Positions 28,661 to 36,867 of a DNA stretch of 64,000 bases are shown here, in pieces (the stretch's first letter is position 1; each line of letters opens with the position of its first letter). The stretch is from an uncultured Subdoligranulum sp. (lineage in GTDB: Bacteria > Bacillota > Clostridia > Oscillospirales > Ruminococcaceae), in contig CAJFFY010000007.1 in assembly GCA_904374465.1 (NCBI GenBank), positions 21,284 through 85,283 of the forward strand, in the 5' to 3' direction. Under the pieces are notes generated by a model. It saw nothing but the letters and a program-made list of their open reading frames with translations. It was not told where the DNA came from and did no database searches. A program made the translations under genes and the position numbers.

Positions 28661-29285
28661 AAAACGCGGGGAAGCCGCTTATATTTCGTTGCTGGATCTG
28701 CAGCGCGTCTTTCATCGCCTGCTGAAAATCAGTGGTTTGCCGGTATGGTACACCCAGGGATTCAATCCCCATATCTACCTTTCCTTCTCCTGCCCGCTTT
28801 CCCTGGGGCAGGAAAGTCTGTGTGAAAGCTGCGAGGTAAAAACCGAGCAGGAGGCCATCGACGGGACCGCCTGGAAAAATGCCTTGCAGCCACTGATGCC
28901 CCGGGGTATTACGATCACCAAGGTAGCGGTGGCAGTGGAAAAGGTGGGGGAGATCTCCACCGCCGCCTATCGTATTTCTATGCCTGCTTCTGCTGCTCCG
29001 GTGTTGGATGCATACAACGCCGCCGAAAATGCCGAGGTCATCAAGAAAACAAAACGCGGGCAGAAAACGTTGGACCTCAAAGCTTATCTGCCTCGCGTGG
29101 ACTACGAAGTGCAGGGAGACCAGCTGCATTTTTCCCTTCTTCTGCCCTGTGGCTCCGGAGAAGCCCTCAACCTCAATCCGTCTTTGTTGATGGAGTATCT
29201 CCATTCACGCGGGGGCGCACCGGCTTGGCAGTGTGAGGTGCTGCGGACGCATCTGTACAACACGCAAGGCAAAGACTTTGCCTGA
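28635..29285 (+). CDS. Radical SAM-associated protein (TIGR03936 family, DUF2344)
   Basis: 216 residues starting TVRIFFEKRGEAAYISLLDLQRVF and containing GLPVWYTQGFNPHIYLSFSCPLSLG, the signature of TIGR03936/DUF2344 proteins, which accompany or are fused to TIGR03960 radical SAM enzymes. It is presumably a substrate-binding or accessory subunit. TTG 28635 lies 8 bases after GGGAGG within the preceding gene; the open frame upstream of it has no better start. Confidence 0.88.
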   Translation: MTTVRIFFEKRGEAAYISLLDLQRVFHRLLKISGLPVWYTQGFNPHIYLSFSCPLSLGQESLCESCEVKTEQEAIDGTAWKNALQPLMPRGITITKVAVAVEKVGEISTAAYRISMPASAAPVLDAYNAAENAEVIKKTKRGQKTLDLKAYLPRVDYEVQGDQLHFSLLLPCGSGEALNLNPSLLMEYLHSRGGAPAWQCEVLRTHLYNTQGKDFA

Positions 29286-29321
29286 ACTCGTGCGTTTTAC
29301 GCGTTTTTTCAGAAAAAACTC

Positions 29322-29350
29322 TTGCAATTTCAAAAGACCTGTGGTATTAT
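29322..29350 (+). promoter_or_regulatory. Promoter of rpsB-tsf
   Basis: TTGCAA (29322-29327) and TATTAT (29345-29350), 17-base spacer. It gives a leader of about 115 bases before rpsB, long enough for autoregulation; I do not recognise a defined leader motif. Confidence 0.75.
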
Positions 29351-29473
29351 ACTACGGCAATACACACGCATTGCGTTGTTTTTTTGTGCCCTTTTTTCGG
29401 GAAGCGAAGAGAGAGTTAGAAAACATAAAACGGAATGCGGAGGGTAAAACTAAATCTATTGGAGGAAACAAAC

Positions 29474-30202
29474 ATGGCAGTCGTATCTATGAAACAGCTC
29501 CTGGAGGCCGGCGTTCACTTCGGTCATCAGACCCGTCGTTGGAACCCCAAGATGGCGAAGTACATCTTCACCGAGCGCAACGGCATCTACATCATCGACC
29601 TGCAGAAGACCGTGAAGAAGTTGGATGAGGCCTACAACTTTGTCCGTGACACCGCTGCTGAGGGCGGCGAGATTCTCTTCGTCGGCACCAAGAAGCAGGC
29701 TCAGGAGTCCATCCGTGACGAGGCCACCCGTTGTGGCATGCATTACGTCAACGCTCGTTGGCTGGGCGGCATGCTGACCAACTTCCGCACCATCCGCAAG
29801 CGCATCGACCGTATGGAGCAGCTGAAGAACATGCAGGCTGACGGCACTTTCGATCTGCTGCCCAAGAAGGAAGTTGTCAAGCTCGAACTCGAGATGGAGA
29901 AGCTGGACAAGTACCTGGGCGGTGTGAAGAACATGAAGGGCCTGCCCAAGGCTCTGTTCATCGTGGATCCCCACAAAGAGCGCATTGCCGTTTCTGAGGC
30001 CCGCAAGCTGAACATCCCCATCGTCGCCATCGTGGACACCAACTGCGATCCCGACGAGATCGATTACGTGATTCCCGGCAACGACGACGCCATCCGTGCC
30101 GTCAAGCTGATCTCTGGTGCCATGGCCAACGCCGTTCTGGAAGGCAAGCAGGGCGTGCAGGAAGCTCCCGCCGCTGAGACCGCGGAAGCTGCTGAGGCTT
30201 GA
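29474..30202 (+). CDS. rpsB: 30S ribosomal protein S2
   Basis: The 242-residue S2 begins [20 protein letters not shown] with [26 protein letters not shown] next, and contains the [12 protein letters not shown] and [14 protein letters not shown] blocks of the family. The Ala/Glu-rich tail ([13 protein letters not shown]) is typical. GGAGG precedes ATG 29474. It forms the standard rpsB-tsf operon. Confidence 0.98.
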   Translation: MAVVSMKQLLEAGVHFGHQTRRWNPKMAKYIFTERNGIYIIDLQKTVKKLDEAYNFVRDTAAEGGEILFVGTKKQAQESIRDEATRCGMHYVNARWLGGMLTNFRTIRKRIDRMEQLKNMQADGTFDLLPKKEVVKLELEMEKLDKYLGGVKNMKGLPKALFIVDPHKERIAVSEARKLNIPIVAIVDTNCDPDEIDYVIPGNDDAIRAVKLISGAMANAVLEGKQGVQEAPAAETAEAAEA

Positions 30203-30241
30203 TTGTAACAAAAGCGTAAGACAGAAAGGACAAACAAGATT

Positions 30242-31159
30242 ATGGCTATTTCTGCAAAAGACGTTATGGAACTGCGCCGCCAGACTGACTGCGGCATGAT
30301 GGAGTGCAAAAAAGCTCTGACCCAGGCCGAGGGTGATTTTGAGAAGGCCATCGAGATTTTGCGTGAGCAGGGTCTGGCTACCGCCAACAAGAAGGCTGGC
30401 CGTATTGCCGCCGAGGGTATGGTCTACGCCGTTTCCTTTGACAACTGCGCCGTCGTCGTCGAGGTTAACGCCGAGACCGACTTCGTTGCCAAGAACGACA
30501 AGTTTGTTGAGTTCACCAAGGAGCTGGCCAAGGTTGTTGCCGAGCAGAATCCCGCCGATGTGGACGCTCTGATGGGCTGCAAGATGGGCGAGGGCACCGT
30601 GGACGATGCCCTGAAGGCTCTAATTCTGGTCATCAAGGAGAACATCAAGGTTCGTCGTTTTACCCGCTATGAGGGTCACTGCGCCGCTTATGTCCATGGC
30701 GGCGGCACCCATGGCGTTATCGTCAAGTTCGAGACCAGCGACGACGTGGCTTCCAAGGCCGAGTTTGCTGCCTTCGGCAAGGACATTGCCATGCAGATTG
30801 CTGCGGCTAACCCCAGCTACCTGAACGAGGCCGCTGTCCCCGCCGAGACCATCGCCAAGGAAAAGGAAATCATCCTGGCCCAGATGGCCAACGATCCCAA
30901 GAATGCCAACAAGCCGGACGCCATCAAAGAGAAGATGGCCATCGGCAAGCTGGGCAAGTTCTACAAGGAGAACTGCCTGGTGGATCAGGCTTTCATCAAG
31001 GACGGCAACATGGACGTGAAGAAGTATGTTGCTGAGACCGCCAAGGCTTTGGGTGGCGACATTCAGATTGTTGCCTACACCCATTTTGTCAAGGGTGAAG
31101 GCCTGGAGAAGCGCACCGAGGACTTTGCTGCCGAGGTTGCTGCTGCCATCAAGCACTGA
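30242..31159 (+). CDS. tsf: Elongation factor Ts
   Basis: The 305-residue EF-Ts regenerates EF-Tu-GTP. The N-terminal UBA-type helix AISAKDVMELRRQTDCGMMECKKAL carries the conserved TDCGMMECKKAL motif, and the core has VVVEVNAETDFVAKND. It follows rpsB by 39 bases with an AGAAAGGA site and ends at a strong terminator. Confidence 0.98.
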   Translation: MAISAKDVMELRRQTDCGMMECKKALTQAEGDFEKAIEILREQGLATANKKAGRIAAEGMVYAVSFDNCAVVVEVNAETDFVAKNDKFVEFTKELAKVVAEQNPADVDALMGCKMGEGTVDDALKALILVIKENIKVRRFTRYEGHCAAYVHGGGTHGVIVKFETSDDVASKAEFAAFGKDIAMQIAAANPSYLNEAAVPAETIAKEKEIILAQMANDPKNANKPDAIKEKMAIGKLGKFYKENCLVDQAFIKDGNMDVKKYVAETAKALGGDIQIVAYTHFVKGEGLEKRTEDFAAEVAAAIKH

Positions 31160-31176
31160 TTGAATGCATCTCATGT

Positions 31177-31215
31177 AAAAAAGGACAACCGTCAGAGGAC
31201 GGTTGTCCTTTTTTG
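31177..31215 (+). terminator. Rho-independent terminator after tsf
   Basis: AAAAAAGGACAACCGTC pairs with GACGGTTGTCCTTTTTT around AGAG. Confidence 0.93.
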
Positions 31216-31263
31216 TTTATGGGATTCGATAACCGCTCATACTCTCTCCAAAGAGGTGTTTGT

Positions 31264-32904
31264 ATGTCCCTGCGGCGTTTGAGCGTGTTTCTTTCTTGCT
31301 TGATTCTCCTTTTTGGTGTGGTGCTTTGCCGTGTTCTCTGGATTGCCACCGACGGAGACTATGCGGCCAGTGCTGGCGCCCAGACGATACAATACACCGA
31401 ATTACCCCGGCAGCGCGGTGATTTTTATGACCGCGACGGGCAGCTGCTCACAGGGTTTCAAAAAGAATGGTACGCCCTTTGCATCCCGGGTGATGCCAGC
31501 TATGCCACACTGTTTCCGTATGTTTCCTATAACGAACAGGTAGAACTCTATGAAAAGCGAAATACCTCTACGCCTTTTCTGGTTAAGGTGGATCAGGACC
31601 TGAATCCACAGGGAGTTCCCACCTATGCGAGTTCACGGCGCTATCTTCCTTCGCCCATTGCAGTGCACCTTCTGGGCTACCTGAACGGGGAAGGGCAGGG
31701 GGTTTCCGGATTGGAATACGCTTACGACGACGTGCTTTCCTCCTCTGGGGATGATCTGGTCCTTACCTGTACCACCAGCGCTCAGGGGCGGCTTCTCCGC
31801 GGTGAAAGTCCCGCTGTGGAAGTATCCTCCTCCGGCACCGGACAAGGTGTCCGTCTGACGTTGGATGCGGATATACAAAGGCTCTGTGAAGGAATTGCAG
31901 ATTTGTATCTTCCGCGCGGATGCATCGTAGTCATGGATACGCAGAGCGGCGAAGTGCTGGCCAGCGTGAGTCGGCCGGAGTACGACCCGGAAAATGTTGC
32001 CAAAAGTATTGACGCCAATGACACCTCGCTGATCAATCGCCCGTTGAATGCCTTTGCGGCCGGCTCTGTCTTCAAAGTGGTACTGGCCGCTGCCGCCTAT
32101 GAAAACGGTCTGGACTGGTTTACCCATGATTGTACCGGCAGCGTGGAAGTAGCTGGGCAAGTATATCGATGTGCCCAGGGGCGTGCCCACGGGGAGGTGA
32201 ATTTGCGAGGCGCTTTGGAACAGAGCTGTAACTGCTATTTTGTGGAGCTGGGGCAGCGTTTGGGGGGCAAAGCAATCCTGCGCAAGGCTGAGGAATTGGG
32301 ATTTGGGACCGCCCTGGCTGTAGCGCCCGGCCTGAAAAGCAGTGCCGGAATTCTTCCGGATTCCGATACACTGAACAACCTGGGACAGCTTTCTTTGTTC
32401 AGCTTTGGGCAGGGAGGCTTGACCGCCACGCCGTTGCAAATCACTGCCATGATGAACGCAGTGGCAGACGGAGGCTTCTGGCAGCCCCCTCGTTTGGTGC
32501 AAGGGGTGGTCGATTCGGCAGGGGATTTGGTGGAACCACTGCGCCTTCCGGAACCGGAAACCGTATGCAGCGAAAACACTGCCCGCATCTTGCGCAGCAT
32601 GCTGACCTCCGTGGTCGAGGAGGGCATTGGCGGCGATGCCGCACCGGAAGAATTGACAGCTGGCGGCAAAACCGGTACGGCACAGACCGGGCAATATGAC
32701 GACGAAGGCGAAGAGCTTCTGAACTATTGGTTCAGCGGATTCTACCCAGCGGATGCGCCGCGTTATACCATCACTGTACTGCAGGATGCCATTCTGGAGC
32801 CGGAGACCTCCAGCGCTGCCATCTTTGCCGCTGTATGCAATGGGCTGCATGTACTGGATGATGCACTGTCATCACAGACCCCGGAAACCGCAAAAACCAG
32901 TTGA
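31264..32904 (+). CDS. Penicillin-binding protein 2-type transpeptidase
   Basis: 546 residues: N-terminal membrane anchor (about 5-27), dimerisation region and transpeptidase domain with SxxK at Ser268-Lys271 (GSVFK), SxN at Ser321-Asn323 (SCN) and KTG at 469-471. It is a class B D,D-transpeptidase cross-linking peptidoglycan outside the membrane. It is short, with no PASTA repeats, like the SpoVD/Pbp2-type proteins of clostridia, so it may act in spore cortex or septum; the context does not decide. ATG 31264 follows AAAGAGGTG. A CATACTCT at 31238 is only weakly like a sporulation -10. Confidence 0.87.
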   Translation: MSLRRLSVFLSCLILLFGVVLCRVLWIATDGDYAASAGAQTIQYTELPRQRGDFYDRDGQLLTGFQKEWYALCIPGDASYATLFPYVSYNEQVELYEKRNTSTPFLVKVDQDLNPQGVPTYASSRRYLPSPIAVHLLGYLNGEGQGVSGLEYAYDDVLSSSGDDLVLTCTTSAQGRLLRGESPAVEVSSSGTGQGVRLTLDADIQRLCEGIADLYLPRGCIVVMDTQSGEVLASVSRPEYDPENVAKSIDANDTSLINRPLNAFAAGSVFKVVLAAAAYENGLDWFTHDCTGSVEVAGQVYRCAQGRAHGEVNLRGALEQSCNCYFVELGQRLGGKAILRKAEELGFGTALAVAPGLKSSAGILPDSDTLNNLGQLSLFSFGQGGLTATPLQITAMMNAVADGGFWQPPRLVQGVVDSAGDLVEPLRLPEPETVCSENTARILRSMLTSVVEEGIGGDAAPEELTAGGKTGTAQTGQYDDEGEELLNYWFSGFYPADAPRYTITVLQDAILEPETSSAAIFAAVCNGLHVLDDALSSQTPETAKTS

Positions 32905-32929
32905 CAAGGCGGAAAAAGGGGCATATAAT
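32901..32929 (+). promoter_or_regulatory. Consensus promoter of the alaS T-box transcript
   Basis: Perfect TTGACA (32901-32906) and TATAAT (32924-32929) at 17 bases. The -35 overlaps the stop codon of the penicillin-binding protein gene. Confidence 0.92.
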
Positions 32930-32937
32930 ACTTTTGT

Positions 32938-33179
32938 AAAAAGGAAAATGGCGTTGAAGGGGCTAATGCTGATTTCGCAGCCTACAGAGAGGGTATCGCA
33001 AAGGTGCAAGGTACCTGGCAGCAATCTGACAAAGCCACCCCGGAGCTTTTGGCGGTGAGCCAGACGTAATGCGGCGTTAACGCAGGGAAAGTGGCGGTCC
33101 AACAGGGCCGCAAACCGGGTGGTACCACGGAAGCGTTTCAGCCTTCGTCCCTGTAACAGGGGCGAAGGCTATATTTTTT
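32938..33179 (+). ncRNA. T-box riboswitch (alanine) controlling alaS
   Basis: The ~240-base untranslated leader before alaS has the hallmarks of a T-box. An AGAGAG-type stem I segment lies near 32983-32993. The T-box sequence GGGTGGTACCACGG (33117-33130) pairs with the uncharged tRNA end and differs by one base from the usual GGTGGTACCGCGG core. A terminator hairpin follows at 33140-33169 (AGCCTTCG/CGAAGGCT) with a T-run to 33179. Uncharged tRNA-Ala would stabilise the antiterminator and allow alaS transcription. GCC and GCT triplets are present in the stem I region, but I could not assign the specifier with certainty. Confidence 0.9.
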
Positions 33180-33229
33180 CATGGACCTTTTTCGCACAAA
33201 TGAACCTATGGATGGGAGAACGTATTGTT

Positions 33230-35890
33230 ATGCAATGGACCGGACTGAATGAATTGCGTGAGAAGTATCTGCACTTTTTTGAGACCAAAGGCCATCTGCG
33301 CCTGGGCAGCTTCCCGCTGGTACCGAAAGACGACCCGAGCCTCCTGCTGATCAACAGCGGCATGGCTCCCATGAAAAAATGGTTTCTCGGTCAGGAGGAG
33401 CCGCCGCGCCATCGCGTGACGACCTGCCAGAAGTGCATCCGTACTCCCGATATCGAGCGCGTGGGCATCACCGCCCGGCACGGCACCTTCTTTGAAATGC
33501 TGGGCAACTTCAGCTTCCAAGATTACTTCAAAGAAGAAGTGATTCCCTGGGCGTGGGAGTTTCTGACCAAGGAACTGGAGATTCCCGCCGATAAGCTTTA
33601 TATTTCGGTCTATCTGGATGACGATGAAGCTTACGACATCTGGACCAAAAAGGTTGGTATTCCCGAGGACCACATGGTTCGCTTCGGTAAGGAAGACAAT
33701 TTCTGGGAACATGGTTCCGGTCCCTGCGGTCCCTGCTCGGAGATTTACTATGACCGCGGCCCGGAGCATGGCTGTGGCAAACCCACCTGCAAAGTCGGCT
33801 GTGACTGCGACCGCTATATGGAGATCTGGAACCTGGTGTTCAGCCAGTTTGACTCGGATGGCAAGGGCCACTATGAGCGCCTGCCCCGCCCCAACATCGA
33901 TACCGGTATGGGTCTGGAACGCCTGGCCTGCGTGATGCAGGATGTGGGCAACCTCTTCGAAGTGGATACCGTGGCTGCCGTGCTGCATCATGTGGAGCAG
34001 ATTTCCGGCAAGCATTACGGCGACAGCGAAAAGGATGACATCTCCATCCGCGTTATCACTGACCACATTCGTTCCACTGTCTTTATGGTATCGGACGGCA
34101 TTTTGCCTTCCAACGAGGGCCGCGGATATGTTCTGCGCCGTCTGCTGCGCCGTGCGGCACGTCACGGCCGTATGCTTGGTATTGACCGTCCCTTCCTGAC
34201 CGAATTGGTGGATACCGTCATTACTTCCAGCGAGGCCGGTTATCCCGAGCTGCGTGAACACGAGTCTTACATCAAGAAAGTCGTGGGCACAGAGGAGGAA
34301 CGTTTTGGCCGCACCATTGATGCCGGTTTGAACATTCTGAACAACATGATTGAGGAACGCAAAGCTGCCGGTGAGACCGTTTTGTCCGGCACCGAAGTGT
34401 TCAAGCTCAACGACACCTTTGGCTTCCCGCTGGACCTGACCAAAGAGATTGCCGCCGAGGCTGGCTTTACGGTGGATGAGGAAGCTTTCCATGCCGAAAT
34501 GACCAAACAGCGGGAACGTGCCCGCGCGGAGCGTCTGGCAAAAGACATCTCCGGTTGGAGCGCCGACCTGTTCGGGGAGCTGACCGCAGAGCCCACTCAG
34601 TTTGACGGCTATGAAACCCTGCGGGAATCCGCCACGGTGATTTCTTTGTCCGACGGAGAGGAACTGGCCGACGCCATTGCCACCGATGCGGCAGGGGAAT
34701 CCAAGGACGGTGTTCTGGTGGTTCTGGACCGCACTCCGTTCTATGCAGAGATGGGTGGCCAGGTGGCTGATCATGGCTTTATTGTCTGTGGAGATGCCAA
34801 GCTGAAGGTTACTCAGGTCAAGAAAACCCCCAAGGGTTACTTTGTGCATACCTGTGAACTGATGGATGGCACCATCAAAGTGGGCGACCAGGTCACGGCT
34901 TTGGTGGACGAGGCGCGCCGCATGTCCATCTGTCGCAACCATACCGCTACCCACCTGTTGCAGAAGGCTCTGCGTGAGGTCCTTGGCGAGCATGTCCATC
35001 AGGCAGGTAGCTATCAGGATGACAAAATTACCCACTTCGACTTCACCCATTTCAGCGCTGTGACGCCGGAAGAATTGCGTGAAGTAGAACGCAAAGTCAA
35101 TGAGAAAATTTATGCTTCGCTGCCTGTGGTGATTCAGAACCTGCCCATTGAGGAAGCCAAAAAGATGGGAGCCATGGCTCTGTTTGGCGAAAAATACGGC
35201 AGCGTGGTCCGCGTAGTGGATGCCGGCGGTTGGAGCACGGAGTTCTGCGGCGGCACCCACGTGCAGAACACTTCTCAGATCGGCTGCTTCAAGATTCTGA
35301 GCGAATCCAGTGTGGCCGCCGGTATTCGCCGGATTGAGGCGACCACCGGCTTCGGTGTGCTTCGTCTGCTGGATGAGCGTACGGAACTGCTGAACCAGAC
35401 TGCCGTTGTGCTGAAAGCCAACAATCTGAAAGATCTGCCCGGCCGCGCCGAGTCGGTCACCGCAGAGTTGAAAGAGACCGGCAAACAGCTGGATGCCCTG
35501 AAGGCTGAAATGGCTGCCTCCAAGGTGGATGGCCTGTTCGAAAACGCTGCTGACGTGGATGGCATCCGCATCATCTCCGCCTATCTGACCGGCACCGGTG
35601 CTGATACGCTGCGGGAAATGGTGGATAAAGTCCGTGACAAGGCGCCCAATGCTGTGACAGTGTTGGTGGGCAACGACGGCAACAAAACGATGATGGCCGT
35701 GGGTGTTTCTTCCAACGCCAAGGCCCGCGGCCTGAAGGCCGGATCCCTTGTCAAGAAAGTTGCCGCCATTGCCGGTGGCAACGGCGGCGGCAAACCGGAC
35801 TTCGCCATGGCCGGCATCCGGGATGTGAGCAAGATCGACGAAGCGCTCAACGCCGTACCCGAAATCGTCAAGGCTGAACTGAATCAGTAA
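33230..35890 (+). CDS. alaS: Alanyl-tRNA synthetase
   Basis: 886 residues, the normal length. The N-terminus MQWTGLNELREKYLHFFETKGH leads into class II motif 1; the aminoacylation domain includes RVTTCQKCIRT and FFEMLGNFSFQDYFK. The editing domain has the zinc-binding HTATHLL and CGGTHVQNT motifs, and the C-terminal DHHA1 oligomerisation domain includes the Gly-rich GGNGGGKPDFAMAG. It charges tRNA-Ala and clears misacylated species. ATG 33230 follows GGGAGAA. It is controlled by the T-box upstream. Confidence 0.98.
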   Translation: MQWTGLNELREKYLHFFETKGHLRLGSFPLVPKDDPSLLLINSGMAPMKKWFLGQEEPPRHRVTTCQKCIRTPDIERVGITARHGTFFEMLGNFSFQDYFKEEVIPWAWEFLTKELEIPADKLYISVYLDDDEAYDIWTKKVGIPEDHMVRFGKEDNFWEHGSGPCGPCSEIYYDRGPEHGCGKPTCKVGCDCDRYMEIWNLVFSQFDSDGKGHYERLPRPNIDTGMGLERLACVMQDVGNLFEVDTVAAVLHHVEQISGKHYGDSEKDDISIRVITDHIRSTVFMVSDGILPSNEGRGYVLRRLLRRAARHGRMLGIDRPFLTELVDTVITSSEAGYPELREHESYIKKVVGTEEERFGRTIDAGLNILNNMIEERKAAGETVLSGTEVFKLNDTFGFPLDLTKEIAAEAGFTVDEEAFHAEMTKQRERARAERLAKDISGWSADLFGELTAEPTQFDGYETLRESATVISLSDGEELADAIATDAAGESKDGVLVVLDRTPFYAEMGGQVADHGFIVCGDAKLKVTQVKKTPKGYFVHTCELMDGTIKVGDQVTALVDEARRMSICRNHTATHLLQKALREVLGEHVHQAGSYQDDKITHFDFTHFSAVTPEELREVERKVNEKIYASLPVVIQNLPIEEAKKMGAMALFGEKYGSVVRVVDAGGWSTEFCGGTHVQNTSQIGCFKILSESSVAAGIRRIEATTGFGVLRLLDERTELLNQTAVVLKANNLKDLPGRAESVTAELKETGKQLDALKAEMAASKVDGLFENAADVDGIRIISAYLTGTGADTLREMVDKVRDKAPNAVTVLVGNDGNKTMMAVGVSSNAKARGLKAGSLVKKVAAIAGGNGGGKPDFAMAGIRDVSKIDEALNAVPEIVKAELNQ

Positions 35891-35927
35891 TCCTACCAAA
35901 TCACACCACCATAAGGGAGGGATTGTA

Positions 35928-36272
35928 ATGGAAGATTGTCTGTTCTGTAAAATCGCGGCGGGGGAAATCCCCTCCAACAAACTGTATGAGGACGACACGC
36001 TGCTGGCCTTTTACGACATTGATCCCCAGGCGCCGGTACACTTTTTGGTCATTCCAAAGCAGCACATTGCTTCTGCCGCAGCATTGACCGAAGAAAATGC
36101 CGCATTGCTGGGGCACATCTACGCTGTGATTGCCGACCAATGCCGTAAGTTGGGCGTAGATGAAAAGGGCTACCGCGTTGTCACCAATGTGGGGGAGGAC
36201 GGCGGCCAGAGTGTCAAGCACCTGCATTTCCACGTGCTGGCAGGGCGCAGCCTCGCATGGCCTCCGGGCTGA
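35928..36272 (+). CDS. HIT family nucleotide-binding protein (HinT-like)
   Basis: The 114-residue protein has the DCLFCKIAAGEIPSNKLYEDD start and the histidine triad HLHFHVL near residue 98-104. HinT-type enzymes hydrolyse nucleoside phosphoramidates and adenylated lysine. AAGGGAGG precedes ATG 35928. It probably shares a transcript with alaS (37-base gap). Confidence 0.93.
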   Translation: MEDCLFCKIAAGEIPSNKLYEDDTLLAFYDIDPQAPVHFLVIPKQHIASAAALTEENAALLGHIYAVIADQCRKLGVDEKGYRVVTNVGEDGGQSVKHLHFHVLAGRSLAWPPG

Positions 36273-36321
36273 TACGCCCGTTCCGGCACCGATTGTTCCA
36301 AAGTAGAAAGAGGTTCCTAAC

Positions 36322-36861
36322 ATGGCAGATACCTATACATTGCATATTGCAGGGCTTACCCGTGAATTGCCGATCTGCAAAGTAAACGATCACATGGACA
36401 TTGCCGCCTTTATCATGTTCAGCGATGTCGAGCTGACGGAGGCCTGCGCAGCCGCGCTGCTCAAGAAAGCCCCTGAGTTTGATGTGATTCTGACCGCCGA
36501 GGCCAAGGGCATCCCCCTGGCATACGAAATGGCTCGTCAAAGCGGTAAATATTGGATTCCTGCTCGCAAAGGCCCCAAGCTTTATATGCGCCAGCCTGTT
36601 GTGATTGAAGATGAATCCATCACAACGGCCGGCAAGCAGGTTCTGGTCATTGACCAGAAGGATATCGATTATATGAACGGCAAGCGGATTCTGATTGTGG
36701 ACGATGTGATCTCCACCGGCGGGTCCCTGCACGCGCTGGAAACGCTGGCCGCCAAGAGCACCGGCAAAGTAGTCGGTTGCTGCGCTGCTCTGGCGGAAGG
36801 CGATGCCGCCAAGCGCACTGATATCTTCTTCCTGGAGCCGCTGCCCCTGTTCCTTCATTGA
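36322..36861 (+). CDS. apt: Phosphoribosyltransferase (adenine PRTase-like)
   Basis: 179 residues of the type I PRTase fold, with the PRPP-binding loop RILIVDDVISTGGSLHALE (about 125-143) and the hood-region motif ILTAEAKGIPLAYEMAR. The closest family is adenine phosphoribosyltransferase, which recycles adenine to AMP, but the N-terminus is divergent, so a related purine-type PRTase is possible. GAAAGAGG precedes the start. Confidence 0.75.
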   Translation: MADTYTLHIAGLTRELPICKVNDHMDIAAFIMFSDVELTEACAAALLKKAPEFDVILTAEAKGIPLAYEMARQSGKYWIPARKGPKLYMRQPVVIEDESITTAGKQVLVIDQKDIDYMNGKRILIVDDVISTGGSLHALETLAAKSTGKVVGCCAALAEGDAAKRTDIFFLEPLPLFLH

Positions 36862-36867
36862 TTCGCC

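Noticed and set aside
29291..29309. Small GCGT/ACGC hairpin followed by T run after the TIGR03936 gene as a terminator
   Set aside because: The stem is only four base pairs; too weak to call.
31238..31245. CATACTCT before the penicillin-binding protein gene as a sporulation promoter
   Set aside because: Only a partial -10 match and no convincing -35.
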